Below, piece by piece: positions 26,970-34,905 of a stretch of DNA of 36,645 nucleotides. The translations under genes were made by a program, and so were the position numbers. Source of the DNA: SAR116 cluster bacterium AG-325-I21 (GTDB lineage Bacteria; Pseudomonadota; Alphaproteobacteria; Puniceispirillales; Puniceispirillaceae); contig QBYK01000016.1 in the NCBI GenBank assembly GCA_003282865.1, positions 1-36,645 on the forward strand, given 5' to 3'. The notes under the pieces were generated by a model, which worked only from the letters and a program-made list of their open reading frames with translations, was not told the origin of the DNA and did not search any database. Positions within the stretch are counted from its first letter, which is position 1, and each line of letters begins with the position of its first letter.

Positions 26970-27941
26970 ATGATAGAAAAGATAGTGGTCCTAGACCCGA
27001 TATCGAGAGAGCGTGCGGACGAGTTGAGAGAGCTGTTGCCTGAGGGTTTCGTGCTTGAATGTGGACAAGGTTTTTCAGATGACGACCTCAAAGCTATAAT
27101 AGCTGACGCAGACTATGCAATTTCAGGCCAGATTGGAGTGAGTGGCAATGTTTTGCGTTCTGCAACGCGGCTTAAGCTTCTTCACAAATGGGGCGTGGGT
27201 GTCGACAACTTGGATCTCGCAACCGCACAGGAGTTGGGCATCAAAGTAGCCCGCACAACGGGTAGTAATGCTCTGTCAGTGGCTGAATATACAATTGGTT
27301 TGATAATCACAGTCCTCCGCGGTATCGGATATGGGCATCATCATCTTAAGGATGGGGATTGGCGAGGCATAACAAAACTTCCAACGTCTACATATCTATT
27401 AAATGGTAAAACAGTCGGTATTATTGGCTTTGGCGCGATTGGACAGAATGTCGCGAGACTGTTGAGATCGTTCAACGCGAAGGTACTTTATGCGAAGCGG
27501 TCAGCATTACCATCTCAGTCTGAATTTCACGACTTTGCCAAAAGGGCTTCCATTGGAGAAATTATAGAATCTGCAGATATCATATGTTTGCATTGTCCGC
27601 TAACCGAACAAACTAAAAATTTGATTGGTAGAAAAGAACTTGAGACAATGAAACCTACGGCATCGTTGATAAATGTCGCGCGAGGGGGGGTTGTTGATGA
27701 AGGCGCCCTGTTTGATGCATTGCAGTCTAAACAAATTCACGGTGCAGCGATGGATGTTTTTATGGCCGAACCGTTACCATCTGACAGTCCTTTATTGACC
27801 CTTGACAACATAGTTGTAACACCTCACCTCGGTGCTGTGACGAAGGATACATTTGGGCCAACTGTGTCTCGAATGTTTAATAATATCGCTATGGTGTCAA
27901 GAGGGCTACCTATACCTGACACGGATCTGGTCGTGTCTTAA
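26970..27941 (+). CDS. D-isomer-specific 2-hydroxyacid dehydrogenase, SerA-like
   Basis: The enzyme interconverts a D-2-hydroxyacid and its 2-oxo acid with NAD. The 323-residue protein has the NAD loop 'GIIGFGAIGQNVARLL' (150-165) and the full catalytic set: Arg238 in 'INVARGGVVDEGALF', Glu267 in 'FMAEPLP' and His286 in 'VTPHLGAV'. The C-terminal ACT domain of long phosphoglycerate dehydrogenases is missing, and serine genes are not nearby, so a catabolic hydroxyacid is more likely than 3-phosphoglycerate. It is the last gene of the three-gene operon starting at 23059. Confidence 0.9.
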   Translation: MIEKIVVLDPISRERADELRELLPEGFVLECGQGFSDDDLKAIIADADYAISGQIGVSGNVLRSATRLKLLHKWGVGVDNLDLATAQELGIKVARTTGSNALSVAEYTIGLIITVLRGIGYGHHHLKDGDWRGITKLPTSTYLLNGKTVGIIGFGAIGQNVARLLRSFNAKVLYAKRSALPSQSEFHDFAKRASIGEIIESADIICLHCPLTEQTKNLIGRKELETMKPTASLINVARGGVVDEGALFDALQSKQIHGAAMDVFMAEPLPSDSPLLTLDNIVVTPHLGAVTKDTFGPTVSRMFNNIAMVSRGLPIPDTDLVVS

Positions 27942-28218
27942 CGTTAAAATTTTTTGACCCTTGTACCTCATGCCCAGGCTTCGATCGTAGTACCTTGAAC
28001 AAATCATGTATTCGAATCAAATTATTACGAATAATTATAGTAATTTAGATAATTTTATTTGGGGTGACTTTTTTATCTTTGAAATTATTGCCCTGTTCGT
28101 TGTCGTTTTTTCTGTGATGTGAACGAATAGTGCACACAATCATTTACAGTTAGCATAGGCGATAGCTTTTTTCCAAAATGTTGCCAGAACATTCTCGGGG
28201 CACCTCGCTTCAACAGAG

Positions 28219-29322
28219 CTAATAATTATGTTCCTTCACAAAAACTGCGACAGATTGAACGGCATTGTTGCCGAAGCCAGCAAGATCCCAAGGTGGAGTT
28301 ATTGGCTGGGTCTCTCCGCTTTCATCTGAAGCCCTGCACTGCAAGATATGCTCTCCGGGTTTCGCATCCCATTGGTATCGCCAGCCTGTCCAAGCGAACT
28401 TTCCAACTTGATCTAGTATTTCAGCCGCCTCCCACTTTCCGTCTAAACCGAATTCAACCTTAGTGATTTTTTTTCCAGCCCCTGACCATGCTCGGCCATT
28501 TACAGTTATTTTGCTTGGTTCAACACACCGGTTGCGGCTTATCCAGTCAGGGACCCCCGGCGGAACCATTAGGGACTTCACTCTCATGGACGTAACGGGT
28601 TGACCTTCATCATCTGCACTTTGTCTGAATCGGTAGGTTTGGGTCTGTTGGAAGCCCAAAAAAGGCTCAGTCAGTGCTTCAACTTTTTTAAGCCACTTCA
28701 CGGACGCCATACCGTACCAGCCAGGCACAATTATTCTGAGCGGCGCCCCATGTTGAGGCAAAAGAGGCTGGCCATTCATGTCGTAAACCAAAAGCACTTC
28801 AAGATTTTTAATCTGATCAAGAGTTAAACTTCGCCCGAAATAATGGCCAACACCGGCATCATAACCGTAGTCAACACCGGTAAAGGAGATTTCAATAACT
28901 GCAGAATGGGGTCTAGCACGTTCAATTAATGGGGCCAGTGGCGTCCCTGTCCACTCTGATGTGCCAACAGCTTCATAAGCCCAGGGCATTGAATACCTTC
29001 TTGGTGAAATCTTGGTGCGACCATTACCAGAGCATTCTAATGTTATTGGCATTGTAACCTTTGGCAGGCTGCGGATGTGTTCCATGTCAAGATGAAAGGA
29101 ATTTTCGAAAGCTCCTGCGAAATTTAATCGATGTTCATTGGAATCAATGATTGGAGTATCAAAATGTGTCAAAAGATAATGAGCACCCAATGGGGTAATA
29201 TTTAGCGCTAGAGTCTCGAGTAGAGTGCCAGAATTTCTATTCGCAAGGCCGCGCTCAAAATCATCATATACCCCATCTTCTGTGTCAGGTTTTTTTTTAG
29301 GGTTAACAAATGGATTGTTCAT
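28219..29322 (-). CDS. Sulfite oxidase-family molybdopterin enzyme
   Basis: The family transfers oxygen at a single-pterin metal centre. The metal-ligand Cys97 is in 'MPITLECSGNGRTK' (91-104), followed by 'GTSEWTGTPLAPLIERA', 'GVDYGYDAGVGHYFGRSL', 'MNGQPLLPQHGAPLRIIVPGW' (spoken of as a region, 190-210) and 'GMASVKWLKKVEAL'. The second half (about 240-365) matches the Mo-co dimerisation domain with 'TVNGRAWSGAGKKI'. There is no haem domain and no twin-arginine or Sec signal, unlike SoxC, so the protein is either cytosolic or its leader is lost. GAGG six bases before the ATG supports the start. It stands alone; a partner cytochrome is not visible. Confidence 0.9.
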   Translation of the reverse strand: MNNPFVNPKKKPDTEDGVYDDFERGLANRNSGTLLETLALNITPLGAHYLLTHFDTPIIDSNEHRLNFAGAFENSFHLDMEHIRSLPKVTMPITLECSGNGRTKISPRRYSMPWAYEAVGTSEWTGTPLAPLIERARPHSAVIEISFTGVDYGYDAGVGHYFGRSLTLDQIKNLEVLLVYDMNGQPLLPQHGAPLRIIVPGWYGMASVKWLKKVEALTEPFLGFQQTQTYRFRQSADDEGQPVTSMRVKSLMVPPGVPDWISRNRCVEPSKITVNGRAWSGAGKKITKVEFGLDGKWEAAEILDQVGKFAWTGWRYQWDAKPGEHILQCRASDESGETQPITPPWDLAGFGNNAVQSVAVFVKEHNY

Positions 29323-29695
29323 GAATACCTCGATCCAATCTTTTTTTGCTGTAAAAGTATATGATTGTGCTGCCTTTAACTTATCATCAGTCTAGTTAAA
29401 ACAGATTGAATTTCAACGCATATGATGTGGCGCCCTGTAAGTTTAGCTTGTCTTCTACGTCACGTCATACCTAAACACTAATTGTAGGGTCTTGAGCAAA
29501 GGTGTCCCCCGCAACCCAGAAAATAATCTCCAATTGAATTGGTTGGCATTTTTATAATTTAAGGCCAATCTTCGCCTTCAAATAATTTTTACCTATGATA
29601 TTTGCGTGACTTTTAACGTTACACGGCCCTAACTTCGGCCAAAAGCAAAAGCCCAATACTAAGCTTATACCCCCGGTCACATTGTGGTTCACTGA
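29323..29695. other. Intergenic stretch without a recognised gene
   Basis: About 370 bases separate the molybdoenzyme start from the end of the acyl-CoA synthetase gene, both on the minus strand. I see no credible open frame or tRNA. A weak five-base stem (AAGGC/GCCTT, about 29561-29578) followed on the minus strand by an AT-rich run could end the upstream operon. The molybdoenzyme promoter is expected here but not identified. Confidence 0.5.
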
Positions 29696-31108
29696 TTATG
29701 TGCTTTGACCAAGGATGCTGCAACGTAAAGCGGTGCGATCTGCTTTCCCAGTTGGGCCAAGCGGAAGGCGCTCTCCATAATGAACTACATCTGGTAACTT
29801 GAACCGGTCGGTACGGTCTTTTGCCCAATCGATCAAAGCTTTTTTACTAGGGGCTCTGGCATTTTTAGGCACCACTAACATATGAATGGACTCACCAAAT
29901 TGTGGGTCGGGAACACCGGTGACTAATACAGCGCTGATCGCAGGATGATCCGCAAAAATAGCTTCTACTTCGATCGGCGCCACCTTATTCCCACCTCGAT
30001 TTATTAGGTCCTTTATTCGGCCACGAAGACTGACAGTGCCATCTTTGTTGATTTTAGCGATATCACCAGTTCTGATCCAGCCGTCGCATATGGTCTCCTG
30101 TGTCAACTCTGGCATATCGAGGTAGCCCAGCATGGCATATGGGCTTTGGATAAGTAATTCCGAGTTTACGGGGTCTGTCATAACTTGGATCTGTTTTGAT
30201 GGATAACCGAGGCTGTCATCAGATGGAAGGCCTGCTCTGTCAAAGCGGAAAAGGTCACAGGTTCCAGTTTCGGTTAAACCATATATTCCGTTGATAGTGG
30301 CATTTGGCCAACGTTGAAAGATAGCACTGTTTAATTTGGAGTTTACTGCTTCACCACCAGTTAAAATGCGCATAGGTGTATTACTGCGCTCGCCTTCCAT
30401 CATTAGGCGGAGCATCGTGGGGACTGCGGCTAGGTGGGTTACGGGTTGATCACGAATTATTTGGTTTGCCCAATCGGCTGAGAAGCGTGCTGTGATATGA
30501 ACTGTCCCACCCATCATCAACGGTAAAAAAGTAGCCCATTGACCAAAGCTAAATTGAAGCTGAAGAGGCACTATAGCAAGGGGATCTCTGCCCATTTTTA
30601 TAGCCTCAAAAATATTAACAAATTTAGCTGATATTCTGTTGCGGGACAGAACAACTCCTTTGGGCTTGCCCGTAGAGCCAGACGTGTATGTAACAATGGC
30701 CGCACCTTCTAATAGCGGACGCTTTGGCGGCAAGGTTTCTGAAATTATTAATGGTTCGGGCAGGCTGCGTTTTTTGAGATTGGGTTTCGATAAAACAAAC
30801 CTTGCAAGTGTTGCGGATTCAAGATGACCACGTACGTCAGTATGGGACTTGCGGTGGAACGGAACTGCAACCCCGCCAGCTTCAATAACTGCCAAGATAG
30901 CGGCTATGTCCTCTGCTTGGCCGCCAACTGGGGTAAGCACCGGCTCACTTGAACACAATCCGAGTTTTTTTAGCACCTCACTTGAATCTGCTGCCATCTG
31001 CTGAATATCGGCCATGCAAAGCCAACCTAGATCGTCCCAAATACCACCACCTGTCGCTGTCATTAGCGCTGTATGGAAATCTGTTGCTGCCGGTGAATTT
31101 ATGTTCAC
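29696..31108 (-). CDS. AMP-forming acyl-CoA synthetase
   Basis: The enzyme activates a carboxylic acid through an acyl-AMP to its CoA ester. 'TYTSGSTGKPKGVV' (140-153) is the phosphate loop, 'GIYGLTETG' the A5 motif, 'GWIRTGDIAKINKDGTVSLRG' spans the hinge region, and 'GPTGKADR' near 456 holds the catalytic Lys. At 470 residues it is shorter than typical members (about 500-560), with the trimming in the N-terminal half. The start is GTG at 31108, which overlaps the upstream enoyl-CoA hydratase stop as GTGA, so the two are translated together. The acid substrate is unknown. Confidence 0.9.
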   Translation of the reverse strand: MNINSPAATDFHTALMTATGGGIWDDLGWLCMADIQQMAADSSEVLKKLGLCSSEPVLTPVGGQAEDIAAILAVIEAGGVAVPFHRKSHTDVRGHLESATLARFVLSKPNLKKRSLPEPLIISETLPPKRPLLEGAAIVTYTSGSTGKPKGVVLSRNRISAKFVNIFEAIKMGRDPLAIVPLQLQFSFGQWATFLPLMMGGTVHITARFSADWANQIIRDQPVTHLAAVPTMLRLMMEGERSNTPMRILTGGEAVNSKLNSAIFQRWPNATINGIYGLTETGTCDLFRFDRAGLPSDDSLGYPSKQIQVMTDPVNSELLIQSPYAMLGYLDMPELTQETICDGWIRTGDIAKINKDGTVSLRGRIKDLINRGGNKVAPIEVEAIFADHPAISAVLVTGVPDPQFGESIHMLVVPKNARAPSKKALIDWAKDRTDRFKLPDVVHYGERLPLGPTGKADRTALRCSILGQST

Positions 31109-31917
31109 TCGCCAAACCTTTTGTCGCGCCAGGCTAGAGCGCCACGCAACCCACCTTTACGGAGTTCCTCAAGAAACGCTTTTTTGTCAATGCTCCCTTC
31201 TCCCTCAAGTTCCAAGTCAATCTCGAGACCGCGTTCTAGTGCTCTAGCCATACCAGCAATTTCCATAGTCTCGTTGATTTGTTGCTTGGTACGTCGCATT
31301 ACCATGGGGTCTACTACTGCTATAGCACGCGCCATTCCCAGCGCAGTTGGTAATACCTCATCATCAGAGACCACTTGATTAACCATTCCAAGATCGCAGG
31401 CTTCTTGAGCGCTCAACTGATCTTTTCCAAGAAAAGCAATTTCCTTTGCTTTTTTTGGGCCAACAATCCAAGGGAGAAGCATTATCACGATGCCTGCGCC
31501 AAACTTGACCTCAGGCTCACCGAATGTTGCCGAATTTCCCGCTATCGTAATATCGCAAGCCATTGCGAGTTCGCATCCACCTGCGAGCGCTGGTCCGTTA
31601 ACAGCCGCGATAGTGGGTTTTTTCAGATTCCAAAAACGGATTACGCTGTCAAAGTTTTGTTGCAGTAGTGGGCGCCATGCCTCTATCCCTTTTGGCGTTT
31701 TTGCGGCCTGATCCTGGAGGTCAAAGCCGGAGGTGAAAGCCCTACCTGAGCCCGTTAAAACGACAACCCGACAAGACTTATCCTCCTCAATCATATCGCA
31801 GGCTGAGTCGATTTCGAGGAGCATTTTTTGGCTCATCGCGTTAAGGCGGTCTGGCCGATTGAGCGTTACTAACCAAATTGCATCTTGACGATCAATCGTG
31901 ATTGTATCAAATGTCAT
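31105..31917 (-). CDS. Enoyl-CoA hydratase/isomerase-family protein
   Basis: This crotonase-fold enzyme (270 residues) has both oxyanion-hole segments, 'AFTSGFDLQ' (60-68) and 'VNGPALAGGCELAMACD' (106-122). Both Glu residues of true hydratases are present, Glu117 and Glu136 ('FGEPEVKFGAG'), so hydratase activity is credible. GAGG about nine bases before the ATG supports the start. It is the first gene of a two-gene operon with the acyl-CoA synthetase, a pairing suited to activation and degradation of an unsaturated or aromatic acid. The substrate is not evident. Confidence 0.9.
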   Translation of the reverse strand: MTFDTITIDRQDAIWLVTLNRPDRLNAMSQKMLLEIDSACDMIEEDKSCRVVVLTGSGRAFTSGFDLQDQAAKTPKGIEAWRPLLQQNFDSVIRFWNLKKPTIAAVNGPALAGGCELAMACDITIAGNSATFGEPEVKFGAGIVIMLLPWIVGPKKAKEIAFLGKDQLSAQEACDLGMVNQVVSDDEVLPTALGMARAIAVVDPMVMRRTKQQINETMEIAGMARALERGLEIDLELEGEGSIDKKAFLEELRKGGLRGALAWRDKRFGE

Positions 31918-32165
31918 GTGTCTGGGCCTCTATGATGACTCGGTTTCCTCAAGGTTCTGAGTAAATACTGCCCCCAAAACAACATATCATATCCCCTAGT
32001 TAGTTCAGGCGCAGTCTCCTGAAACTTTGCCTTTTTTGTGTGAAGCGACGCAAGTGATGAAATTCTGCTGGGTTTTTGTTTCTTGTTCATAAATGCTTTA
32101 CTTGTGGCTGTACATGCTGGAGTCCAAAAACTTATGCTAGTTTGGTAAAGTCGAGGTCTGGAAAA

Positions 32166-33047
32166 ATGTCTACTGTCTCTGTCATAATACCAACTTTTAA
32201 CCGCGAGGGTTTTATCAAGCAATGTGTTGTCTCTGTATTACAGCAGTCAAAAAAACCAGATGAAGTGATTGTTGTTGATGACGGATCAAGTGACAAAACT
32301 TGGGATGTTCTGAGGGTACTTGGTTTTTCTGACTCAAAAGACGAGAGAAACTCACTCCGTTACATTTTTCAGAGGAATAAAGGTGTAAGTGCAGCAAGAA
32401 ATCTAGGAATAAAAGCTGCAAAATATGGGTACATAGCGTTGCTGGATTCTGATGACTTATGGTTAGAAAAAAAATTGGAAAAACAGATCTCAAGTCTGGA
32501 GAGTCAGTCAACACGATACAGGTTAAGTCATACAAACGAAATATGGGTGAGAAATGGTGTTAGAGTAAATGCTGGTCTCAAGCATGAAAAAAGAGGTGGG
32601 GATATCTTTATTCAATGCCTCAAATTATGTTGTATATCGCCGAGTTCTTCATTAGTTGATCGCTCCGTTTTTGATGATTTTGGGTTCTTTGATGAAAACT
32701 TACCCGCATGTGAGGATTATGATTTTTGGCTTCGCTTTTGTGCTTTTGAGGATGTACATTTTGTAAACGAGTATTTGCTGATAAAAAATGGCGGCCACGA
32801 CCAACAGCTCTCAAAAAAGCACTGGGGTATGGATAGATTTAGAGTTACCGCACTTGAAAAACTTCTAAAAGATCGACGTCTGAGCGAGTTTAAACGCAAG
32901 GAAACAACTCAAGAATTGATATTTAGGCTCCAAGTGTTAATTGACGGTGGGCGCAAAAGAAAAAAAGACGCGTTTGTAAAAAAGTTAGAAAAGAAAAAAA
33001 CAACGTTGGAAGCAATGCTTTCACATGAAAGAAATGGTACAGTGTGA
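32166..33047 (+). CDS. Family 2 glycosyltransferase
   Basis: This is an inverting GT-A sugar transferase. ATG at 32166 (293 residues) is chosen because the canonical opening 'VSVIIPTFNREGFIKQCVVS' follows at once and GGA/GAGG lies upstream. Nucleotide contact is at 'VVDDGSSDKTW' (36-46), the metal-binding DxD at 'LLDSDDLWL' (92-100), and the acceptor/base region at 'ACEDYDFWLRF'. There are no membrane helices. The C-terminus is very lysine-rich ('GGRKRKKDAFVKKLEKKK'), perhaps for contact with membrane or nucleic acid. Its stop overlaps the next start as GTGA. Acceptor and sugar are unknown. Confidence 0.88.
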   Translation: MSTVSVIIPTFNREGFIKQCVVSVLQQSKKPDEVIVVDDGSSDKTWDVLRVLGFSDSKDERNSLRYIFQRNKGVSAARNLGIKAAKYGYIALLDSDDLWLEKKLEKQISSLESQSTRYRLSHTNEIWVRNGVRVNAGLKHEKRGGDIFIQCLKLCCISPSSSLVDRSVFDDFGFFDENLPACEDYDFWLRFCAFEDVHFVNEYLLIKNGGHDQQLSKKHWGMDRFRVTALEKLLKDRRLSEFKRKETTQELIFRLQVLIDGGRKRKKDAFVKKLEKKKTTLEAMLSHERNGTV

Positions 33048-33892
33048 ATAATACAAATCGGGAATTTAAGTTCTTTTGGGTTGTCGCTTTGCGGTCTGAG
33101 GCTAATGCACTGATAAAAAAATTTAACTTAAAGAGTTTTTCAAACCACTGTAATTTTCCGATATATATAAATCGCAAAAATGGTCACGCCCTTGTGATAT
33201 CAGGTGTTGGGTCTATCAAATCTGCTGTAGCCACGATGTATTTGAATAAGACTTTTAACCCTGGTCAGGTTGTTGCATGGATTAATATTGGAATAGCAGG
33301 CCATTTTCAAGGGCCTGTAGGAACGCTGTTCCAAGTAATAAAAGTGGTCAACAATGATAATGGCAAATCCTTCTTTCCGGGCCTAAGGTTTCCTAAGTTA
33401 GCAAAGGCCGCAGAGCTTTACACCGTAAGCTCTCCTGAGAATGAATTTACTTTGCCAGTTCTATACGACATGGAAGCTGCTGGTTTTTGTGAGATTGCGC
33501 CAAGTCTTTCTTGTAACGAACTTACTTTTGTTTTGAAAATAGTCTCAGATACATCGGAGCAGTCGCAATCATTAATAACAAAAAAAATGATTGCTGATCT
33601 TTTTAACAAGAACTCTGACATGATTGATAATTTATTGCAGGCTGTTGTTAAAATTGTTGACCGAGAGAGGGCTAGATTGGGAGATCCAATAGAAATGGAC
33701 GGGATAATGTGCTCGCTGCATTTCACAGAAACAAACCGACTTAGATTTCGAAAAATTTATAAAAAGTGGTGGTGTTTATTTCCCAACAAGTCTCTAGCCG
33801 ACAGAGCAAAAAAAGCATCATCTGCACACGACCTAATGCAAAGTATGGAACTGGACATTGCTACAGAAGCACAAACTTGGAAATTGAAATGA
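33044..33892 (+). CDS. Nucleoside phosphorylase/MTAN-superfamily protein, probable nucleosidase
   Basis: The protein (282 residues) resembles methylthioadenosine/S-adenosylhomocysteine nucleosidase. The catalytic triad of that family appears complete: Glu19 ('ALRSEANAL', as in A-M-E-E-E), Glu144 ('LYDMEAAGFCEIA') and Asp169 ('KIVSDTSEQSQS'). 'NIGIAGH' (81-87) fits the conserved N-x-G-x-A-G. After about residue 205 there is an unusual basic C-terminal extension ('RFRKIYKKWWCLFPNKSLA') absent from MTAN. The GTG start overlaps the glycosyltransferase stop, and the stop overlaps the next gene as ATGA. Such enzymes can also cleave 5'-deoxyadenosine, the by-product of radical SAM enzymes, which is of note because the next gene is one. 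Confidence 0.78.
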   Translation: MNNTNREFKFFWVVALRSEANALIKKFNLKSFSNHCNFPIYINRKNGHALVISGVGSIKSAVATMYLNKTFNPGQVVAWINIGIAGHFQGPVGTLFQVIKVVNNDNGKSFFPGLRFPKLAKAAELYTVSSPENEFTLPVLYDMEAAGFCEIAPSLSCNELTFVLKIVSDTSEQSQSLITKKMIADLFNKNSDMIDNLLQAVVKIVDRERARLGDPIEMDGIMCSLHFTETNRLRFRKIYKKWWCLFPNKSLADRAKKASSAHDLMQSMELDIATEAQTWKLK

Positions 33893-34881
33893 TCGAAACT
33901 GTGTTTGTCGAAAGTCAAATAATTGATCATCCGATCACTAAACGTGTTCTTTCATGTCTTCCAAAAGCTGATTTACTCAACATTAATCGATATCAAGAAC
34001 TGTTCAATAAAAGGCAGCAAAACTTTCGTCTCCAAAAAGAAAAGCCTGCACTGATTTTGGCTAAGAAGCACGATAACTTTGTGTTGCCTGCGCCTTCTGG
34101 TTTTGGAATGGACTCTCAAAAGAACTTCTATTTTTCACACATGTATAATTGTATTTATGATTGCCGCTATTGCTTCTTGCAAGGAATGTATTCCTCAGCC
34201 AATTATTTGTTGTTTGTCAACTTCGAAGACTTTTTTAGATCGATATCGGAAACTATCCAAAATAATGCAGGCTCATCACTAACCTTTTTTTCAGGTTATG
34301 ATTGCGACTCTCTTGCTTTTGAAAAAATTACCAGTTTTGCGCAACATACTCTGAGTTTTTTCAAGGAACATCCTGAAGTTGAGTTTGAGTTGAGAACCAA
34401 GAGTGTGAATATTGAAACATTATTGAATCTGGAACCCATCTCAAACTGCGTCGTTGCCTTTAGCTTGTCTCCTGAGAGCGTGGCTGACGTTCTTGATAAA
34501 AAAGCGCCAAGAGTAAATAAACGAATCCGTGCTATAAAGAAGCTCGCAAAATCTGGATGGCTTGTTGGTTTACGATTAGACCCGTTGATATTTTGTGAAA
34601 ATTGGAGAGGACTCTATTCTGAGCTTATAGAAGAGATTATGGCTGATTTAGAAATCACAAACCTGCACTCGGTTAGTTTTGGACCGTTAAGATATCCAAA
34701 AAAAATGTATAACACGATTGCGGCTTTGTACCCTGAGGAGAAGCTGTTTGCATTTCCAATGCAAACAAACGGGCAACTGGTTTCCTACGGACCTGAGATT
34801 GAAAATGAGATGGCAACTTACATTCAAGACGAATTAAAAAAATATCTTGGAGCGGATAGGATATTCCAATGTTTAATATGA
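33889..34881 (+). CDS. Spore photoproduct lyase-like radical SAM protein
   Basis: This 330-residue radical SAM protein carries the 4Fe-4S motif Cys88, Cys92, Cys95 in 'MYNCIYDCRYCFLQGMYSS'. Downstream 'YLLFVNFEDFF' matches 'Y-x-R-T-x-V-N' of spore photoproduct lyase (SPL), which repairs thymine photodimers in spores. By my alignment from memory, the SPL catalytic Cys (141 in B. subtilis) falls on Tyr137 in 'SGYDCDSLAFEKIT', with a Cys two residues later. 'FELRTKS' and 'FSLSPESVADVLDKKAPRV' are typical of the SPL-like branch found in non-spore-formers. The ATG is fixed by the ATGA overlap with the nucleosidase gene. Function outside spores is unproven. Confidence 0.85.
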   Translation: MIETVFVESQIIDHPITKRVLSCLPKADLLNINRYQELFNKRQQNFRLQKEKPALILAKKHDNFVLPAPSGFGMDSQKNFYFSHMYNCIYDCRYCFLQGMYSSANYLLFVNFEDFFRSISETIQNNAGSSLTFFSGYDCDSLAFEKITSFAQHTLSFFKEHPEVEFELRTKSVNIETLLNLEPISNCVVAFSLSPESVADVLDKKAPRVNKRIRAIKKLAKSGWLVGLRLDPLIFCENWRGLYSELIEEIMADLEITNLHSVSFGPLRYPKKMYNTIAALYPEEKLFAFPMQTNGQLVSYGPEIENEMATYIQDELKKYLGADRIFQCLI

Positions 34882-34905
34882 AATGGATACCAAGGAAACA
34901 TTCAA

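Noticed and set aside
31990-32040. Possible terminator (AGGC...GCCT plus T-run) upstream of the glycosyltransferase gene
   Set aside because: Only four base pairs form, and the region lies between divergent genes where no transcript should end on the plus strand.
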